Of a DNA stretch of 64,000 bases, positions 8,190-16,601 are shown piece after piece (the first letter of the stretch is position 1; each line of letters starts with the position of its first letter). A program made the position numbers and the translations under genes. This DNA is from CAVVGB01 sp963747715 (GTDB lineage: Bacteria; Actinomycetota; Thermoleophilia; Gaiellales; Gaiellaceae). The stretch spans positions 120,253 through 184,252 of the forward strand of contig CAVVGB010000005.1 in assembly GCA_963747715.1 (NCBI GenBank), given 5' to 3'. A model generated the notes under the pieces. It saw nothing but the letters and a program-made list of their open reading frames with translations. It made no database searches and was not told where the DNA came from.

Positions 8190-9206
8190 ATGGGGCGCTA
8201 CGTGCTCAGACGGCTCATCTGGACAGCGTTCGTCCTCCTGATCGTCACCCTCCTCACCTTCACGATCTTCTATGTCCTCCCGCCTGGCGACCCGACCAGT
8301 CAAGTCCCACCCGCCCGCCAGGTTGCGGGAGGGACTCCGCCTACTGAGGAGCGGCTGGCCGAGATACGAAGACAACTGGGCCTGGACCGGTCGCTGCCGG
8401 AGCAGTACGGGCTCTTCGTCAAGCACCTCGTCATGGGTGACGGCGACGACTGCCCGACCGGGATCAAGGGGTGCGGTTGGCCCGGGCTCGGGTTCTCCTT
8501 CGAGACTCGCACCTCGGTCCGGCAGGAAATCATGGAGCGCGCGCCCCGAACGCTCTCGCTCGCTCTCGGCGCGGCCGTCATCTGGCTCATCGTTGGAATC
8601 TCGATCGGGATCGTCTCGGCGCTCCGGCGCCGGACGCTGACTGACCGGCTCGCCATGGGCTTCGTGCTCTTCGGCATCTCGGCGCCCGTCTTCTGGCTCG
8701 GCTTGATGGCGCTGTTCGTCTTCTGGCAGACGCTCGGCATCGAAGCGCTCGGCACGGGCTACGTCAACCTGCAAGACGATCCGGTCGGCTGGTTCCAGCA
8801 CCTGATCCTGCCGTGGTGTGTGCTCGCTCTCCTGTTTGCCGCGTTCTATGCCCGCATGACCCGGGGGAACCTCATCGACACCATGGGGTCGGACTTCATT
8901 CGCACGGCGCGGGCGAAGGGCCTGCCCGAGCGCACCGTGGTCGCCAAGCACGGGCTGCGCGCGAGCCTAACCCCGATCGTCACGATGCTCGGCATGGACC
9001 TCGCTCTTCTTGTCGGCGGAGCCTTCATCACGGAGATCGTGTTCAATCTGCAGGGCCTCGGCCAGTGGGCCGTGAGCTCGGCTTATTCGTCCGACCTTCC
9101 GGCTCTGGTCGGCGTAACGGTCGTCACCGCGTTCGCTGTGGCGGTGCTGAACCTGATCGTCGACATCGCATATGCGTATCTCGATCCACGAGTGAGACTT
9201 TCATGA
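8190..9206 (+). CDS. ABC transporter permease, DppB/OppB (peptide/nickel) family
   Basis: A 338-residue inner-membrane permease with six predicted helices. The N-terminal YVLRRLIWTAFVLLIVTLLTF and the LPPGDP stretch are diagnostic of DppB/OppB. The EAA loop, which docks the ATPase, is seen as DFIRTARAKGLPERTVVAKHGLR. An extra ~40-residue periplasmic insert includes two Cys (DDCPTGIKGCG). A DppB normally pairs with DppC, two ATPases and a binding protein, but none is in this window. AGGAAGG lies 8 bases before ATG 8190. Its stop overlaps the next start by 4 bases. Confidence 0.9.
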   Translation: MGRYVLRRLIWTAFVLLIVTLLTFTIFYVLPPGDPTSQVPPARQVAGGTPPTEERLAEIRRQLGLDRSLPEQYGLFVKHLVMGDGDDCPTGIKGCGWPGLGFSFETRTSVRQEIMERAPRTLSLALGAAVIWLIVGISIGIVSALRRRTLTDRLAMGFVLFGISAPVFWLGLMALFVFWQTLGIEALGTGYVNLQDDPVGWFQHLILPWCVLALLFAAFYARMTRGNLIDTMGSDFIRTARAKGLPERTVVAKHGLRASLTPIVTMLGMDLALLVGGAFITEIVFNLQGLGQWAVSSAYSSDLPALVGVTVVTAFAVAVLNLIVDIAYAYLDPRVRLS

Positions 9207-9667
9207 CGCACGAAAGTCGCGACGAGCGTCTCGACCGCGAGCTGATCGAGCTCCTCAACGAGCTTCGCGTCGCGCTGCCGGGCGTGCAGGTCCTGTTCGC
9301 GTTCCTCCTGGCCGTGCCGTTTTCGCAGCGGTTCGAGCAACTCACCGCCGTGCAGGAAGACGTCTTCTTTGCGGCATTCCTTTGCACCGCCGTCGCAACG
9401 GCGCTCCTGATTGCGCCGTCGGTCTACCACCGCTTACGGTGGCGGAAGCGCGACAAAGATCAGATCCTCCGCACCTCGAACAGGCTCGCCATCGCAGGCA
9501 CGGCCTTCTTGGCAGCTGCGATCGTCGCGGTCGTGTACCTCGTCACCGACCTGATCTACGGAGCCGTTACGTCGATCGTCGTGACCCTGGCGGCCGCCGC
9601 AATGTTCGGCTGGCTCTGGTACGGGCTTCCGCTCGTCAGGCGCTGGCGAGCGCCTTCGCGTTCCTGA
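9203..9667 (+). CDS. DUF6328 family membrane protein
   Basis: A 154-residue protein with a charged N-terminus and four hydrophobic segments. The conserved first block ELLNELRVALPGVQVLFAFL is followed by LLIAPSVYHRLRWRKRDKD and a third block LAIAGTAFLAAAIVAVVYL, which I recognise as the DUF6328 pattern common in Actinobacteria. The function is unknown. ATG 9203 lies inside the stop of the permease gene (ATGA), so translation is coupled and the protein may assist that lone permease. The 3' end overlaps the convergent glycosylase gene by 32 bases. Confidence 0.8.
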   Translation: MTHESRDERLDRELIELLNELRVALPGVQVLFAFLLAVPFSQRFEQLTAVQEDVFFAAFLCTAVATALLIAPSVYHRLRWRKRDKDQILRTSNRLAIAGTAFLAAAIVAVVYLVTDLIYGAVTSIVVTLAAAAMFGWLWYGLPLVRRWRAPSRS

Positions 9668-10295
9668 GCTCGCGACGCAGGGCGGCGGTGGCTCGCTCGA
9701 CGCGCTTCCGGTTCTGAGGGTCGTTCAGCCAACTGCTCGCTCCCGACGGGTGCGGCAGCGGGACGGCGATGGCCTCGCCGAACGGGAACACGGAGCCGAT
9801 GCACTCGTCGAGGCGCCGGCGCAGCATGAGCACCCGGCGGATCGCCAGCCCACCGACCGGCACGACGACCGCAGGACGGACGAGGCGAAGGTCCCACTCG
9901 AGCCAGAAGCGGCAGAGCTCGATCTCGCGCGGGGTCGGCGCGCGGTCGCCTCGGCCTGACGGATGCTTGCCCGGGTAGCAGCGCGTGATCGAGACGCAGT
10001 AGAACGTCGCGTAGAACTCCTCCTCGTCCATGCCGACCCAGCGGCGCAGCGTGCGACCAGCGCGCCCGCGCCAGGGACGGCGCTCGTCTCCCTCGATAAC
10101 TCCCGGCGCCTGTCCGACGATCATCGCGCGCTGTCCGGCGTGCCCCTCGAATACCGGCCAGGACTCGAGTGGATAGCCCGCCTCCACGCATGCGCGGCAC
10201 ACGCGGTTGTCTCGGTGGAGAGAGGCGAGCGAGCGATACGAGGACTTCCGCCGGTGGTGACCCCGATTGGGGGCGGGTGGCGGGGAATCTGTCAC
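9636..10295 (-). CDS. Uracil-DNA glycosylase family protein (COG1573-like)
   Basis: A 219-residue DNA repair enzyme that would remove uracil or other deaminated bases. Motif 1 is IVGQAPGVIEGDERRPWRGRAG (~58-80). Motif 2 is PLPHPSGASSWLN (~180). Four Cys suit an iron-sulfur cluster: CRAC (~33, 36) and CVSITRCYPG (~99, 105), as in family 4 and 5 enzymes. The Gln in GQAPG, where many family 4 enzymes have Glu, leaves the subfamily open. GTG 10295 overlaps the stop of the methyltransferase gene by 4 bases (GTGA), so the two are translationally coupled. Confidence 0.85.
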   Translation of the reverse strand: MTDSPPPAPNRGHHRRKSSYRSLASLHRDNRVCRACVEAGYPLESWPVFEGHAGQRAMIVGQAPGVIEGDERRPWRGRAGRTLRRWVGMDEEEFYATFYCVSITRCYPGKHPSGRGDRAPTPREIELCRFWLEWDLRLVRPAVVVPVGGLAIRRVLMLRRRLDECIGSVFPFGEAIAVPLPHPSGASSWLNDPQNRKRVERATAALRRELRNAKALASA

Positions 10296-10891
10296 CGACA
10301 GACGACCACGAACCAGTCGCCTTCGTGCAAGACGACACCGCCGCCGAGCTCCTCGGCAAGCTCGTCGGGATCGAAGTAGCGCTTGTAGACGTCGTAGCGC
10401 GAGCCGTCGTTGAGGATGCGCTCGTTGATCTCCTCGCGTCCGACGCCCGGCCGCATAGCCGTGTCGACCACGACGAGCTCGGGAGCGAGCCGGCGCGCCT
10501 CCGTGAGGAAGCGTTGCCGGTGCCCGTCGCCCAGGTGGCCGTAGAAGTGGCCCGTGAACACGCGGTCGAAGCTCCCGTCGGCAAACGGAAGAGCGAGCGC
10601 GTCCGCGCGCACGAAGGTTGCGTCCGGGCAGCGCTCGCGGGCGATCGCGAGCATCGTCTCGCTCTGGTCGATCGCGGTGATCTCACCGCGCAGATGCTGG
10701 GTCAGGAAGCCGGTCCCGCACGCAACGTCGAGCACACGTGCGGGCGCGAGGGCCGCGATGACACCGAAAAGCCCGGCCAGCTCCTCGTCCCAGCCGGGAC
10801 GCTCGATCCCCTCAAACCGGCCGACACCGAGGTACCACTCGTCGTACTCCGGGGCGCGGAGGTCGTAATAGCGGCGTTCCTCGGCTCGCAC
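10292..10891 (-). CDS. Class I SAM-dependent methyltransferase
   Basis: A 199-residue Rossmann-fold methyltransferase. It has motif I VLDVACGTGFL (~53), the acidic post-I residue in ITAIDQSETML, motif II-like ADALALPFADGSFDRVF, and a helical lid after VDTAMRPGVGREE. The N-terminal YYDLRAPEYDEWY is the usual ubiE-like lead-in. The substrate is unknown. It is the first gene of a two-gene unit with the uracil-DNA glycosylase. A TAGGCT box 6 bases upstream of GTG 10891 suggests a leaderless message. Confidence 0.85.
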   Translation of the reverse strand: MRAEERRYYDLRAPEYDEWYLGVGRFEGIERPGWDEELAGLFGVIAALAPARVLDVACGTGFLTQHLRGEITAIDQSETMLAIARERCPDATFVRADALALPFADGSFDRVFTGHFYGHLGDGHRQRFLTEARRLAPELVVVDTAMRPGVGREEINERILNDGSRYDVYKRYFDPDELAEELGGGVVLHEGDWFVVVCR

Positions 10892-10897
10892 GGAGCG

Positions 10898-10903
10898 AGC
10901 CTA
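10898..10903 (-). promoter_or_regulatory. -10 box (TAGGCT) of a likely leaderless transcript
   Basis: On the minus strand TAGGCT ends 6 bases before the GTG start at 10891. Confidence 0.4.
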
Positions 10904-10917
10904 TCGTTGAGCCTGGA

Positions 10918-11259
10918 TCAGCTTTTGCCGGCGATCGCGGCCTGAAGCTGCCTCTTCGTCATCTTCGAGCGCCCACGGATGTTCAGCCGCTTCGCCTGGT
11001 TGTAGAGCTGCTCGCGCGTCTGGCCCTTCCGCCGGTTGGTGCCGGACCGCTGGCCGCCCCGCTCGCTCGGGGACTTGCCGCGCAGGGAGCTCTTGGAGCG
11101 AGTCCGCGACTCACCGGAGCGCGCCCGTTCCTTCTGCACGGTCCGCGCCGCGAGCTCCTTCGCGCGCTTCGTCGAGGCGCCGCGTTTCTTCGCGCTGTCC
11201 TTGATGTGCTCGTACTGGCGGGCTCGCTTCGTGCCCTTCTTGACTCCGCGTGGTGGCAT
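10918..11259 (-). CDS. Small basic protein with a Rho-N-like C-terminal motif
   Basis: A 113-residue, very Lys/Arg-rich protein. The N-terminal half (KKGTKRARQYEHIKDSAKKR, then RAKELAARTVQKERARSGE) is helical and basic. The last ~40 residues (GQTREQLYNQAKRLNIRGRS followed by KMTKRQLQAAI) resemble the helix-turn-helix Rho termination factor N-terminal or SAP-like fold. Such proteins are often auto-named plasmid stabilisation protein, but nothing here supports that role. Nucleic-acid binding is likely from composition. It is monocistronic, upstream of tRNA-Ser on the other strand. Confidence 0.72.
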   Translation of the reverse strand: MPPRGVKKGTKRARQYEHIKDSAKKRGASTKRAKELAARTVQKERARSGESRTRSKSSLRGKSPSERGGQRSGTNRRKGQTREQLYNQAKRLNIRGRSKMTKRQLQAAIAGKS

Positions 11260-11345
11260 GTCGACCCTCCTACACTCGCGTACGGCAGGCTTTTACCAGC
11301 GCATGGAGGGTTCAAACGCCGGCGCGGTACCATGTCCGCACCCTC

Positions 11346-11435
11346 GGAGAGGTGTCCGAGTTGGCCTAAGGAGCGCGACTGGAAATCGCGTACCCGGTGA
11401 AAGCTGGGTCGCGGGTTCGAATCCCGCCCTCTCCG
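11346..11435 (+). tRNA. tRNA-Ser (anticodon GGA)
   Basis: A 90-base type II tRNA with acceptor stem GGAGAGG paired to CCTCTCC. The anticodon loop CTGGAAA gives anticodon GGA (UCC/UCU codons). It has the long variable arm typical of tRNA-Ser and the T-arm GGGTTCGAATCCC. The discriminator is G, and the 3' CCA is not encoded. Confidence 0.96.
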
Positions 11436-11529
11436 CCTAGAACCCCTGGAGGTAAACGGCTTGCGCCCCTGGCCGCCCGAGTGGAGGGTCAGGGCGCTGC
11501 ACCGTGCGAGCCGCTTGCGAGTTGACGAT

Positions 11530-11895
11530 CTAGAGCGACAGCCGTTCCCATTCGTGATCGTCGACGAAGGTTCGCTCGCCACGCATCCACTGCGAAAGCG
11601 CGTCGGCGATCGAGGCCAGGGACACGCCCTTCGCCTGGAAGTGCCGACCGGGGGAACCATCCCGGTACTCGAGCAAGAAGCGCCCTTCGTGATTGATTGC
11701 CTGCGCGTACATGTTCGGCGGGCCACTGCTGACGGTGAGGAAGCCTCCCGGCTTTCGAAGCGTCTCGTGCACGAGCACGAGCCAGCTCTCCGGCTCCCCC
11801 ACGGTTCCGCTCGGGGTCATGATCGTCAGGTCATCCGGCCCGAGCGGCTCACGTTCCCAGTCGTCCCCTGACCCGGTCGGCCACGCCGGCTCCAT
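11530..11895 (-). CDS. Hypothetical 121-residue actinobacterial protein
   Basis: Not assigned to a named family with certainty. After a Pro-rich N-terminus it reads as alternating strands and helices: SWLVLVHETLRKPGGFLTV, then NMYAQAINHEGRFLLEYRDG, HFQAKGVSLASIADALSQWM and a final EWERLSL. The EYRDG, ...HF-A, W...W layout resembles small single-domain proteins common in Actinobacteria, some annotated as Imm1-like immunity proteins. No toxin gene is adjacent. Codon use matches the surroundings. It lies divergent from the exported beta-propeller gene. Confidence 0.6.
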   Translation of the reverse strand: MEPAWPTGSGDDWEREPLGPDDLTIMTPSGTVGEPESWLVLVHETLRKPGGFLTVSSGPPNMYAQAINHEGRFLLEYRDGSPGRHFQAKGVSLASIADALSQWMRGERTFVDDHEWERLSL

Positions 11896-11961
11896 GAAGT
11901 CAGTGTGCCAAAAGGGCCGGTTTCCTTGGAACTCGCTCGGCGGGCGCGGTGTAATCGGGCC

Positions 11962-12906
11962 ATGCGAGCGCGCGTGCTTCTTCTCGTTCCCCTGCTCGCA
12001 TTCGCCGGCGTCTTCGCCGGCACCCTCGCCTACTACGAGCTCGGGAACGACGAGGCGCCCGCGGCCGCCACGACGCAGGCCGCCGCTCGAACCGACGGGA
12101 GCCTTATCGTCGCACTCGAGCAGAAGCCGGGCGTGCGCCTCTACGTCGCTTCAGCGGACGGAAGCGGGGGCCGCTTCGTCACGGGCGACAACGAGCCGAC
12201 GGACGGAAGCGTCCTCGTCGAGGCCCATCCGGACTGGTCGCCCACCACAGAGCGAATCGTCCTCACCCGTTACACGGTGAAGGGTCAGGATGCAGCCCCA
12301 CCGAAGATCTGGAGCGTCGCCCCGGACGGGTCCGACCTCGTTCAGCTCACGCACGGTGACGACCCCGATTTCCTGGCGGCCTGGTCACCGGACGGCGAGA
12401 GGATCGCCTTCACCCGCGAGCTGGACGGCTCCGCCGAGGTCTTCGTCATGAACGCCGACGGCTCCGAGGTGACCCAGCTCACCAACGACAGCGCGGTGAA
12501 CGAGGAGCATCCCGCCTGGTCGCCGGACGGGACGCACATCGCGTACACGTCAGGCTCGGAAGAGCATCAGGATCTCTACGTGATGAGCGCGGACGGTTCG
12601 AGCCCCACCCGGATCACCGGCGGGCCCTTCTTCGCCGCCGACCCCGCCTGGTCGCCGCAGGGAGACAGGATTGTGTTCGTCTGCGACGCGGATCTCTGCC
12701 TGGTCCGCCCCGAGCTCGGCGCGCGTCCGGCCAAGCTTGTCGGGACGCGTCCCAAGGAATCCTCGCCGCGCTGGTCGGCCGACGGCGGGTCGATCGCCTT
12801 CGCACGCTTCCCCGGTGGCGTCTTCCTCGTCGACGCCGAGACGGAGAGGACGACTCGGGTTCCCCTGGACGGAGAAACCTTCACGCTCTCCTGGGGCCCC
12901 GCGTGA
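11962..12906 (+). CDS. Exported or membrane-anchored PD40 (TolB-type) beta-propeller protein
   Basis: A 314-residue protein with an N-terminal hydrophobic segment (RVLLLVPLLAFAGVFAGTL) and a disordered Ala/Thr linker. About five TolB-like blades follow, each with the PDWSP/AWSPDG signature (near residues 90, 140, 185, 230, 270). Such propellers sit outside the membrane and bind partner proteins. I chose ATG 11962 because it starts the signal segment and a TGTAAT box lies 6 bases before it. Its stop overlaps the GTG of the PLP enzyme gene by 4 bases, so a functional pair is likely. Confidence 0.85.
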   Translation: MRARVLLLVPLLAFAGVFAGTLAYYELGNDEAPAAATTQAAARTDGSLIVALEQKPGVRLYVASADGSGGRFVTGDNEPTDGSVLVEAHPDWSPTTERIVLTRYTVKGQDAAPPKIWSVAPDGSDLVQLTHGDDPDFLAAWSPDGERIAFTRELDGSAEVFVMNADGSEVTQLTNDSAVNEEHPAWSPDGTHIAYTSGSEEHQDLYVMSADGSSPTRITGGPFFAADPAWSPQGDRIVFVCDADLCLVRPELGARPAKLVGTRPKESSPRWSADGGSIAFARFPGGVFLVDAETERTTRVPLDGETFTLSWGPA

Positions 12907-14249
12907 CCGAGGGCGGGCCGCTCTTTCGCCGGCGCGACTTCCTCGTCCGGAGCGGGCTCGTCCTCGGAGCGAGCACGCTGACGGGCGCAGCCGGCTACGT
13001 CGCGGCCAAGGAGATCGCCACCGACGACGATCCCGCCGCCGCCCAGGCGCAAGCCACGGCGCAGGGAACCGGCGTCGAGTCCTGGGAGGACGTGCGCTCC
13101 CTCTTTGCGCTCGACCGCCGGCTGACCGACCTGACGACGTTCATGCTCGCGCCGCATCCACGCCCGGTGCGCGAGGCCATCGAACGCCACCGGCGCGGCC
13201 TCGACGCCTCGCCGAAGGAATACCTCTTTGCGCACGAGCTCGAGGAGGAGCAACGCGTCGCCGCGGCAGCCGCCGAGTACCTCGGCGCCTCGTTCGAGGA
13301 CGTCGCCTTCACCGACTCGACCACGATGGGCCTCGGGCTCTTCTACGGAGGGCTGCGCCTGCGGGAGGGCGACGAGGTCTTGACGACCGAGCACGACTTC
13401 TACGCGACACATGAGGCGCTGCGCCTGCGTGCCCTGCAAACGGGGGCGAGGGTCAGAAAGATCCGTCTCTTCGACGACGCTGCCAGCGCGTCCGTCGACG
13501 AGATCGTCTCGCGCCTCGCCGACGGCGTCACACCGCGAACGCGCCTGGCGGCCGTCACGTGGGTGCACTCGAGCACGGGTCTGAAGCTGCCGGTGCGGGC
13601 GATCGCCGATGCCCTCGCCGACCGGTCCGTCCTCCTGGCCGTCGACGGCGTGCACGGGTTCGGCGTCGAGGACGCCGGCCCGAACGAGCTCGGGTGCGAC
13701 GTTCTCGTCTCGGGTGGTCACAAATGGCTGTTCGGCCCGCGGGGCACGGGCGTCGTGTGGGCCACGCCGGAGGCATGGGCGGAGACGGCCGCGACGATCC
13801 CCACCTTCGACGGGAGTAGCTACGGCGCGTGGCTCGAAGGACGCAAGCCGGCGGGCCTCCCACCCGGGCCGACGATGACGCCGGGAGGCTTTCACTCCTT
13901 CGAGCATCGCTGGGCCCTCGCCGATGCGTTCGAGCTGCACGGCCGCATCGGCCGCGACCGGGTCGCGGAACGCACGCACCAGCTGGCGCGAACGCTGAAG
14001 GATGGGCTCGCGGAGATTTCCGGAGTCACCGTGACCACGCCTCGCGACGAGGAGCTGTCGGCGGGGATCGTCTGCTTCGCGCTCGAGTCGCTCTCGGCGC
14101 GCGAGGCGGTCGACCTGCTCGGAACGGGTCATCGGATCGTCGCGAGCGTCACGCCGTACGCCGAAGAGCTCGTGCGGCTCGGCCCGAGCATCGCGAACAA
14201 TCCCGAGGACGTCGAAGCCGCTTTGCGGGCCGTGCGCGCTCTGGCCTAG
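12903..14249 (+). CDS. Tat-exported class V aminotransferase-fold PLP enzyme
   Basis: A 448-residue fold-type I PLP enzyme of the class V (NifS / isopenicillin N epimerase-like) group. The N-terminus has a twin-arginine signal, FRRRDFLVRSG plus a hydrophobic stretch LVLGASTLTGAAGYVAA, so the enzyme should be exported folded. The substrate-binding region is DSTTMGLGLFY, the PLP-ring Asp lies in VDGVHGFGV, and the Schiff-base Lys in SGGHKWLFGPRGTG (~274). The reaction is unknown: desulfurase, lyase or epimerase are all possible. Coupled by a 4-base overlap to the upstream beta-propeller gene. Convergent with the cytochrome c gene. Confidence 0.87.
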   Translation: MTEGGPLFRRRDFLVRSGLVLGASTLTGAAGYVAAKEIATDDDPAAAQAQATAQGTGVESWEDVRSLFALDRRLTDLTTFMLAPHPRPVREAIERHRRGLDASPKEYLFAHELEEEQRVAAAAAEYLGASFEDVAFTDSTTMGLGLFYGGLRLREGDEVLTTEHDFYATHEALRLRALQTGARVRKIRLFDDAASASVDEIVSRLADGVTPRTRLAAVTWVHSSTGLKLPVRAIADALADRSVLLAVDGVHGFGVEDAGPNELGCDVLVSGGHKWLFGPRGTGVVWATPEAWAETAATIPTFDGSSYGAWLEGRKPAGLPPGPTMTPGGFHSFEHRWALADAFELHGRIGRDRVAERTHQLARTLKDGLAEISGVTVTTPRDEELSAGIVCFALESLSAREAVDLLGTGHRIVASVTPYAEELVRLGPSIANNPEDVEAALRAVRALA

Positions 14250-14835
14250 CTACCGCTCGTGGAGTCCACGAGGAACGCGACCAGGTCGTCGAGCTCCTGG
14301 TCGCTCAGCTTCTCGCCGTAATCCTCCGGCATGAGGCCGTCCGAGAAGCCTTCGGTCACCTCGGCATCCGGGTTGACGATCGACTCGCGGATGAAGTCGG
14401 CGTCCTTGTCCGCCAGGCCCTCGTCGAGATTCGGCCCGAGCGTCTGCGACGAGCCGGCGGCTTCGAGCGTGTGACAGCTGCCGCACGCCGGCTGGGCGCT
14501 GTCGAACACCTCCTTGCCCGCTGCGGGATCTCCCGCGGCCTCGGCCGGCGGCGCTTCGCCGGTCTCACCCCCGCTCGTGTCCGTCGCGCCGGTCGTCTCG
14601 GTCGGCGCACCGGCCTCGGGCGGCGCGCCCCTTGACCCCCGCTCTCGTGCTCTGCTCCGAAGACCTCGACCGCCGCGAGCATGGCGATCACGAGGAGCGC
14701 TGCGACGAGCACGAACGCACGCACGTTGCGGCCGGGGAACGAGGGGTTCCGCCGGGGGATGACGATCGACACGACCAGGCTGAAAGAGACCAGGACGAGT
14801 GCGACGACACCGAGGATGATCTCGTTCCGGGTCAC
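14246..14835 (-). CDS. Membrane-anchored cytochrome c, class I, with one apparent indel
   Basis: The first ~65 residues, read from GTG 14835, hold two transmembrane segments (IILGVVALVLVSFSLVVSIV and FVLVAALLVIAMLAAVEVF). The frame then breaks near 14629-14640, beside runs of four and five C. The next frame continues with a Glu/Thr/Ala-rich linker, the heme site CGSCH, and the axial-Met segment GLMPEDYG, ending EELD-type DQELDDLVAFLV. The joined protein is a normal anchored monoheme cytochrome, ~195 residues, facing the outside. The break is more likely a sequencing indel than a real pseudogene. It overlaps the aminotransferase gene tail to tail by 4 bases. Confidence 0.8.
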
Positions 14836-14846
14836 CGGGCGGGCAA

Positions 14847-14852
14847 TACGAT
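14847..14852 (+). promoter_or_regulatory. -10 box (TACGAT) of a likely leaderless transcript for uppP
   Basis: TACGAT ends exactly 6 bases before ATG 14859, and there is no ribosome site. Confidence 0.5.
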
Positions 14853-14858
14853 ACTTCG

Positions 14859-15802
14859 ATGGGTTGGCGTCGCGTCGGCGTGCTCCTCGTGGCCGGCGCG
14901 GCGATCCTCCTGGCGGCTCTGCTCGCGCTGGCCGGGATCGGAGAGCGCGAGGGGGCGCTTTCCGACGGCCAGGCGTTCACGCTCGGGATCGTCCAGGGGC
15001 TCACGGAGCTCTTGCCCATCTCGTCCTCGGGGCACCTGATCCTCGTTCCGTGGCTCGCCCAATGGGAGTTCCTCGAGCGGAACGACGAGTTCAACCAGAC
15101 GTTCGACGTCGCGCTCCATCTCGGCACGCTCGTGGCGGTCGTCATCTACTTCCGTACGACGATTGCCGACCTCGTGCGGGCGTGGCTCCGGAGCGTCCGG
15201 AAACGGCGCTCGGACTCGCCGAGGAGCGCGTGGCCTGGATGATCGCGATCGCGACCATCCCCGCTGCGATCGTCGGCGCTCTCGGAGAGGAGTTCATCGC
15301 CGACGAGCTCGGGGAGCCTTGGCAGATCGCGATCCTGATGGCCGTCTTCGCCGTCGTGCTCTGGATCGCTGACCGGACGACGCCGCGGCGCGTGCCCGAC
15401 GAGCTCGGTACCCGTGGCGCCCTCGCCCTCGGGCTTGCCCAGACGCTCGCGCTCGCGCCCGGCGTGTCGCGCTCCGGCGTGACGATCTCGGCGGCGCGGT
15501 TCCTCGGCCTCGATCGCGAGGCGGCCGCGAACGTCTCGTTCTTGCTGCTCGTCCCGATCACGCTCGGCGCGGTGGTGTGGAAGGGCGTGACCGACGTGCT
15601 GCTCGGAGACCTGCCGCCCGGCTGGGGCGGCCCCTTCCTCGTCGGCACGATCGCGGCGGCCGGAAGCGGGCTCCTCGCCATCTGGGCGCTGCTTGCCTAC
15701 GTGCGCCGCCACACCTACACCGTCTTCGTGGTGTACCGCCTCGTCGTCGCCGCCCTCGTGCTCCTTCTCATCGCAACGGGCGTTCGCGAGGCCGGCTTCT
15801 AA
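14859..15802 (+). CDS. uppP: Undecaprenyl-diphosphate phosphatase, with one apparent indel
   Basis: Recycles the cell-wall lipid carrier by removing one phosphate from undecaprenyl diphosphate. The first part has the family signature GIVQGLTELLPISSSGHLILV, with the catalytic Glu and Ser-rich loop, plus a TM helix after the His in ALHLGTLVAV. The frame breaks near 15196-15206. The second part resumes ALGLAEERVAWMIAIATIPA and carries the second active-site block LAPGVSRSGVTISAARFLG. Joined length ~314 residues, slightly long for UppP because of the N-terminal hydrophobic extension. The last base of the stop is the first base of the next gene's start. Confidence 0.88.
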
Positions 15803-16558
15803 TGCGCTGGGCGCTCGATGCCGCGATTGTCCTCGCCGTCGGCCTGGGCACGCTCGGTGCCGTGTTTCTGCTGCGCGACGACGGGCCCGCAGAGCTCCTC
15901 CCGGACCTGAGGCAGCTGCCGCCAGACGCCATCTCGGTGGACGAAGCCGAAGGCGAGCATCGCCTCGTCTTCCTCTCGGCGGTGGACAACGTCGGGGAAG
16001 CGGCGCTCGTCATCGAGGGAAGGCGCGCGAGCCGCGCCGAGCCCACGATGACCGTGGAGCAAGTCGTGACGGCGGGCGGACGGCTCGACGCGGCGGTACG
16101 GAGTGGACGCCGACCTCGCCTACGTCGTGGCGGAGACCCACGAGCACTGGCACCTGCTCGGCTTCGAGCGCTACTCGCTCGAGACGACCGACGGCGAGGT
16201 GGTCGCGCGCGACCGGAAGACCGGTTTCTGCCTCGGCGATCGCTTCGACTCCGACGAGCCCGAGCTTCCTCACCAGCCCGCCCGTCCGGTCTGGGTCGGC
16301 GAATGCGGGCGGGGCGGCCGCGGGCTCCTCTCGATGGCGGAGGGCATCTCCCCCGGCTACGGCGACGACTACGTGCCCTCCCTCGAAGGCCAGTACCTGG
16401 TGCTCGACGGCCTGCCCGCGGGGCGCTACCGGCTTTGGCATCGCGCCAACCCGGAGCGCGCGCTGCAGGAGAGCAACTACGCGAACAACGGCGCCTCGGT
16501 GCTCCTCGATCTGACCTGGAGCGACGGGGAGCCGTCGGTCACCGTCCTGGAACCCTGA
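15802..16558 (+). CDS. Lysyl-oxidase-like secreted protein, with one apparent indel
   Basis: N-terminal signal/anchor (LDAAIVLAVGLGTLGAVFLL), then LLPDLRQLPPDAI and a beta-rich domain. After a frame break near 16093-16098 the copper-site segment THEHWHLLGFERYSLE appears. It is followed by a Cys-containing loop FCLGDRF, GYGDDY, and the closing NPERALQESNYANNGASVLL. This order matches bacterial lysyl-oxidase-domain proteins (copper amine oxidases with a lysine tyrosylquinone cofactor in animals; bacterial members are mostly untested). Joined length ~251 residues. Translationally coupled to uppP by a 1-base overlap. Confidence 0.8.
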
Positions 16559-16601
16559 CCGCGGAGGCGGTGTAAGAGGGGAAAGCGATCGAGGAGGAGC
16601 G

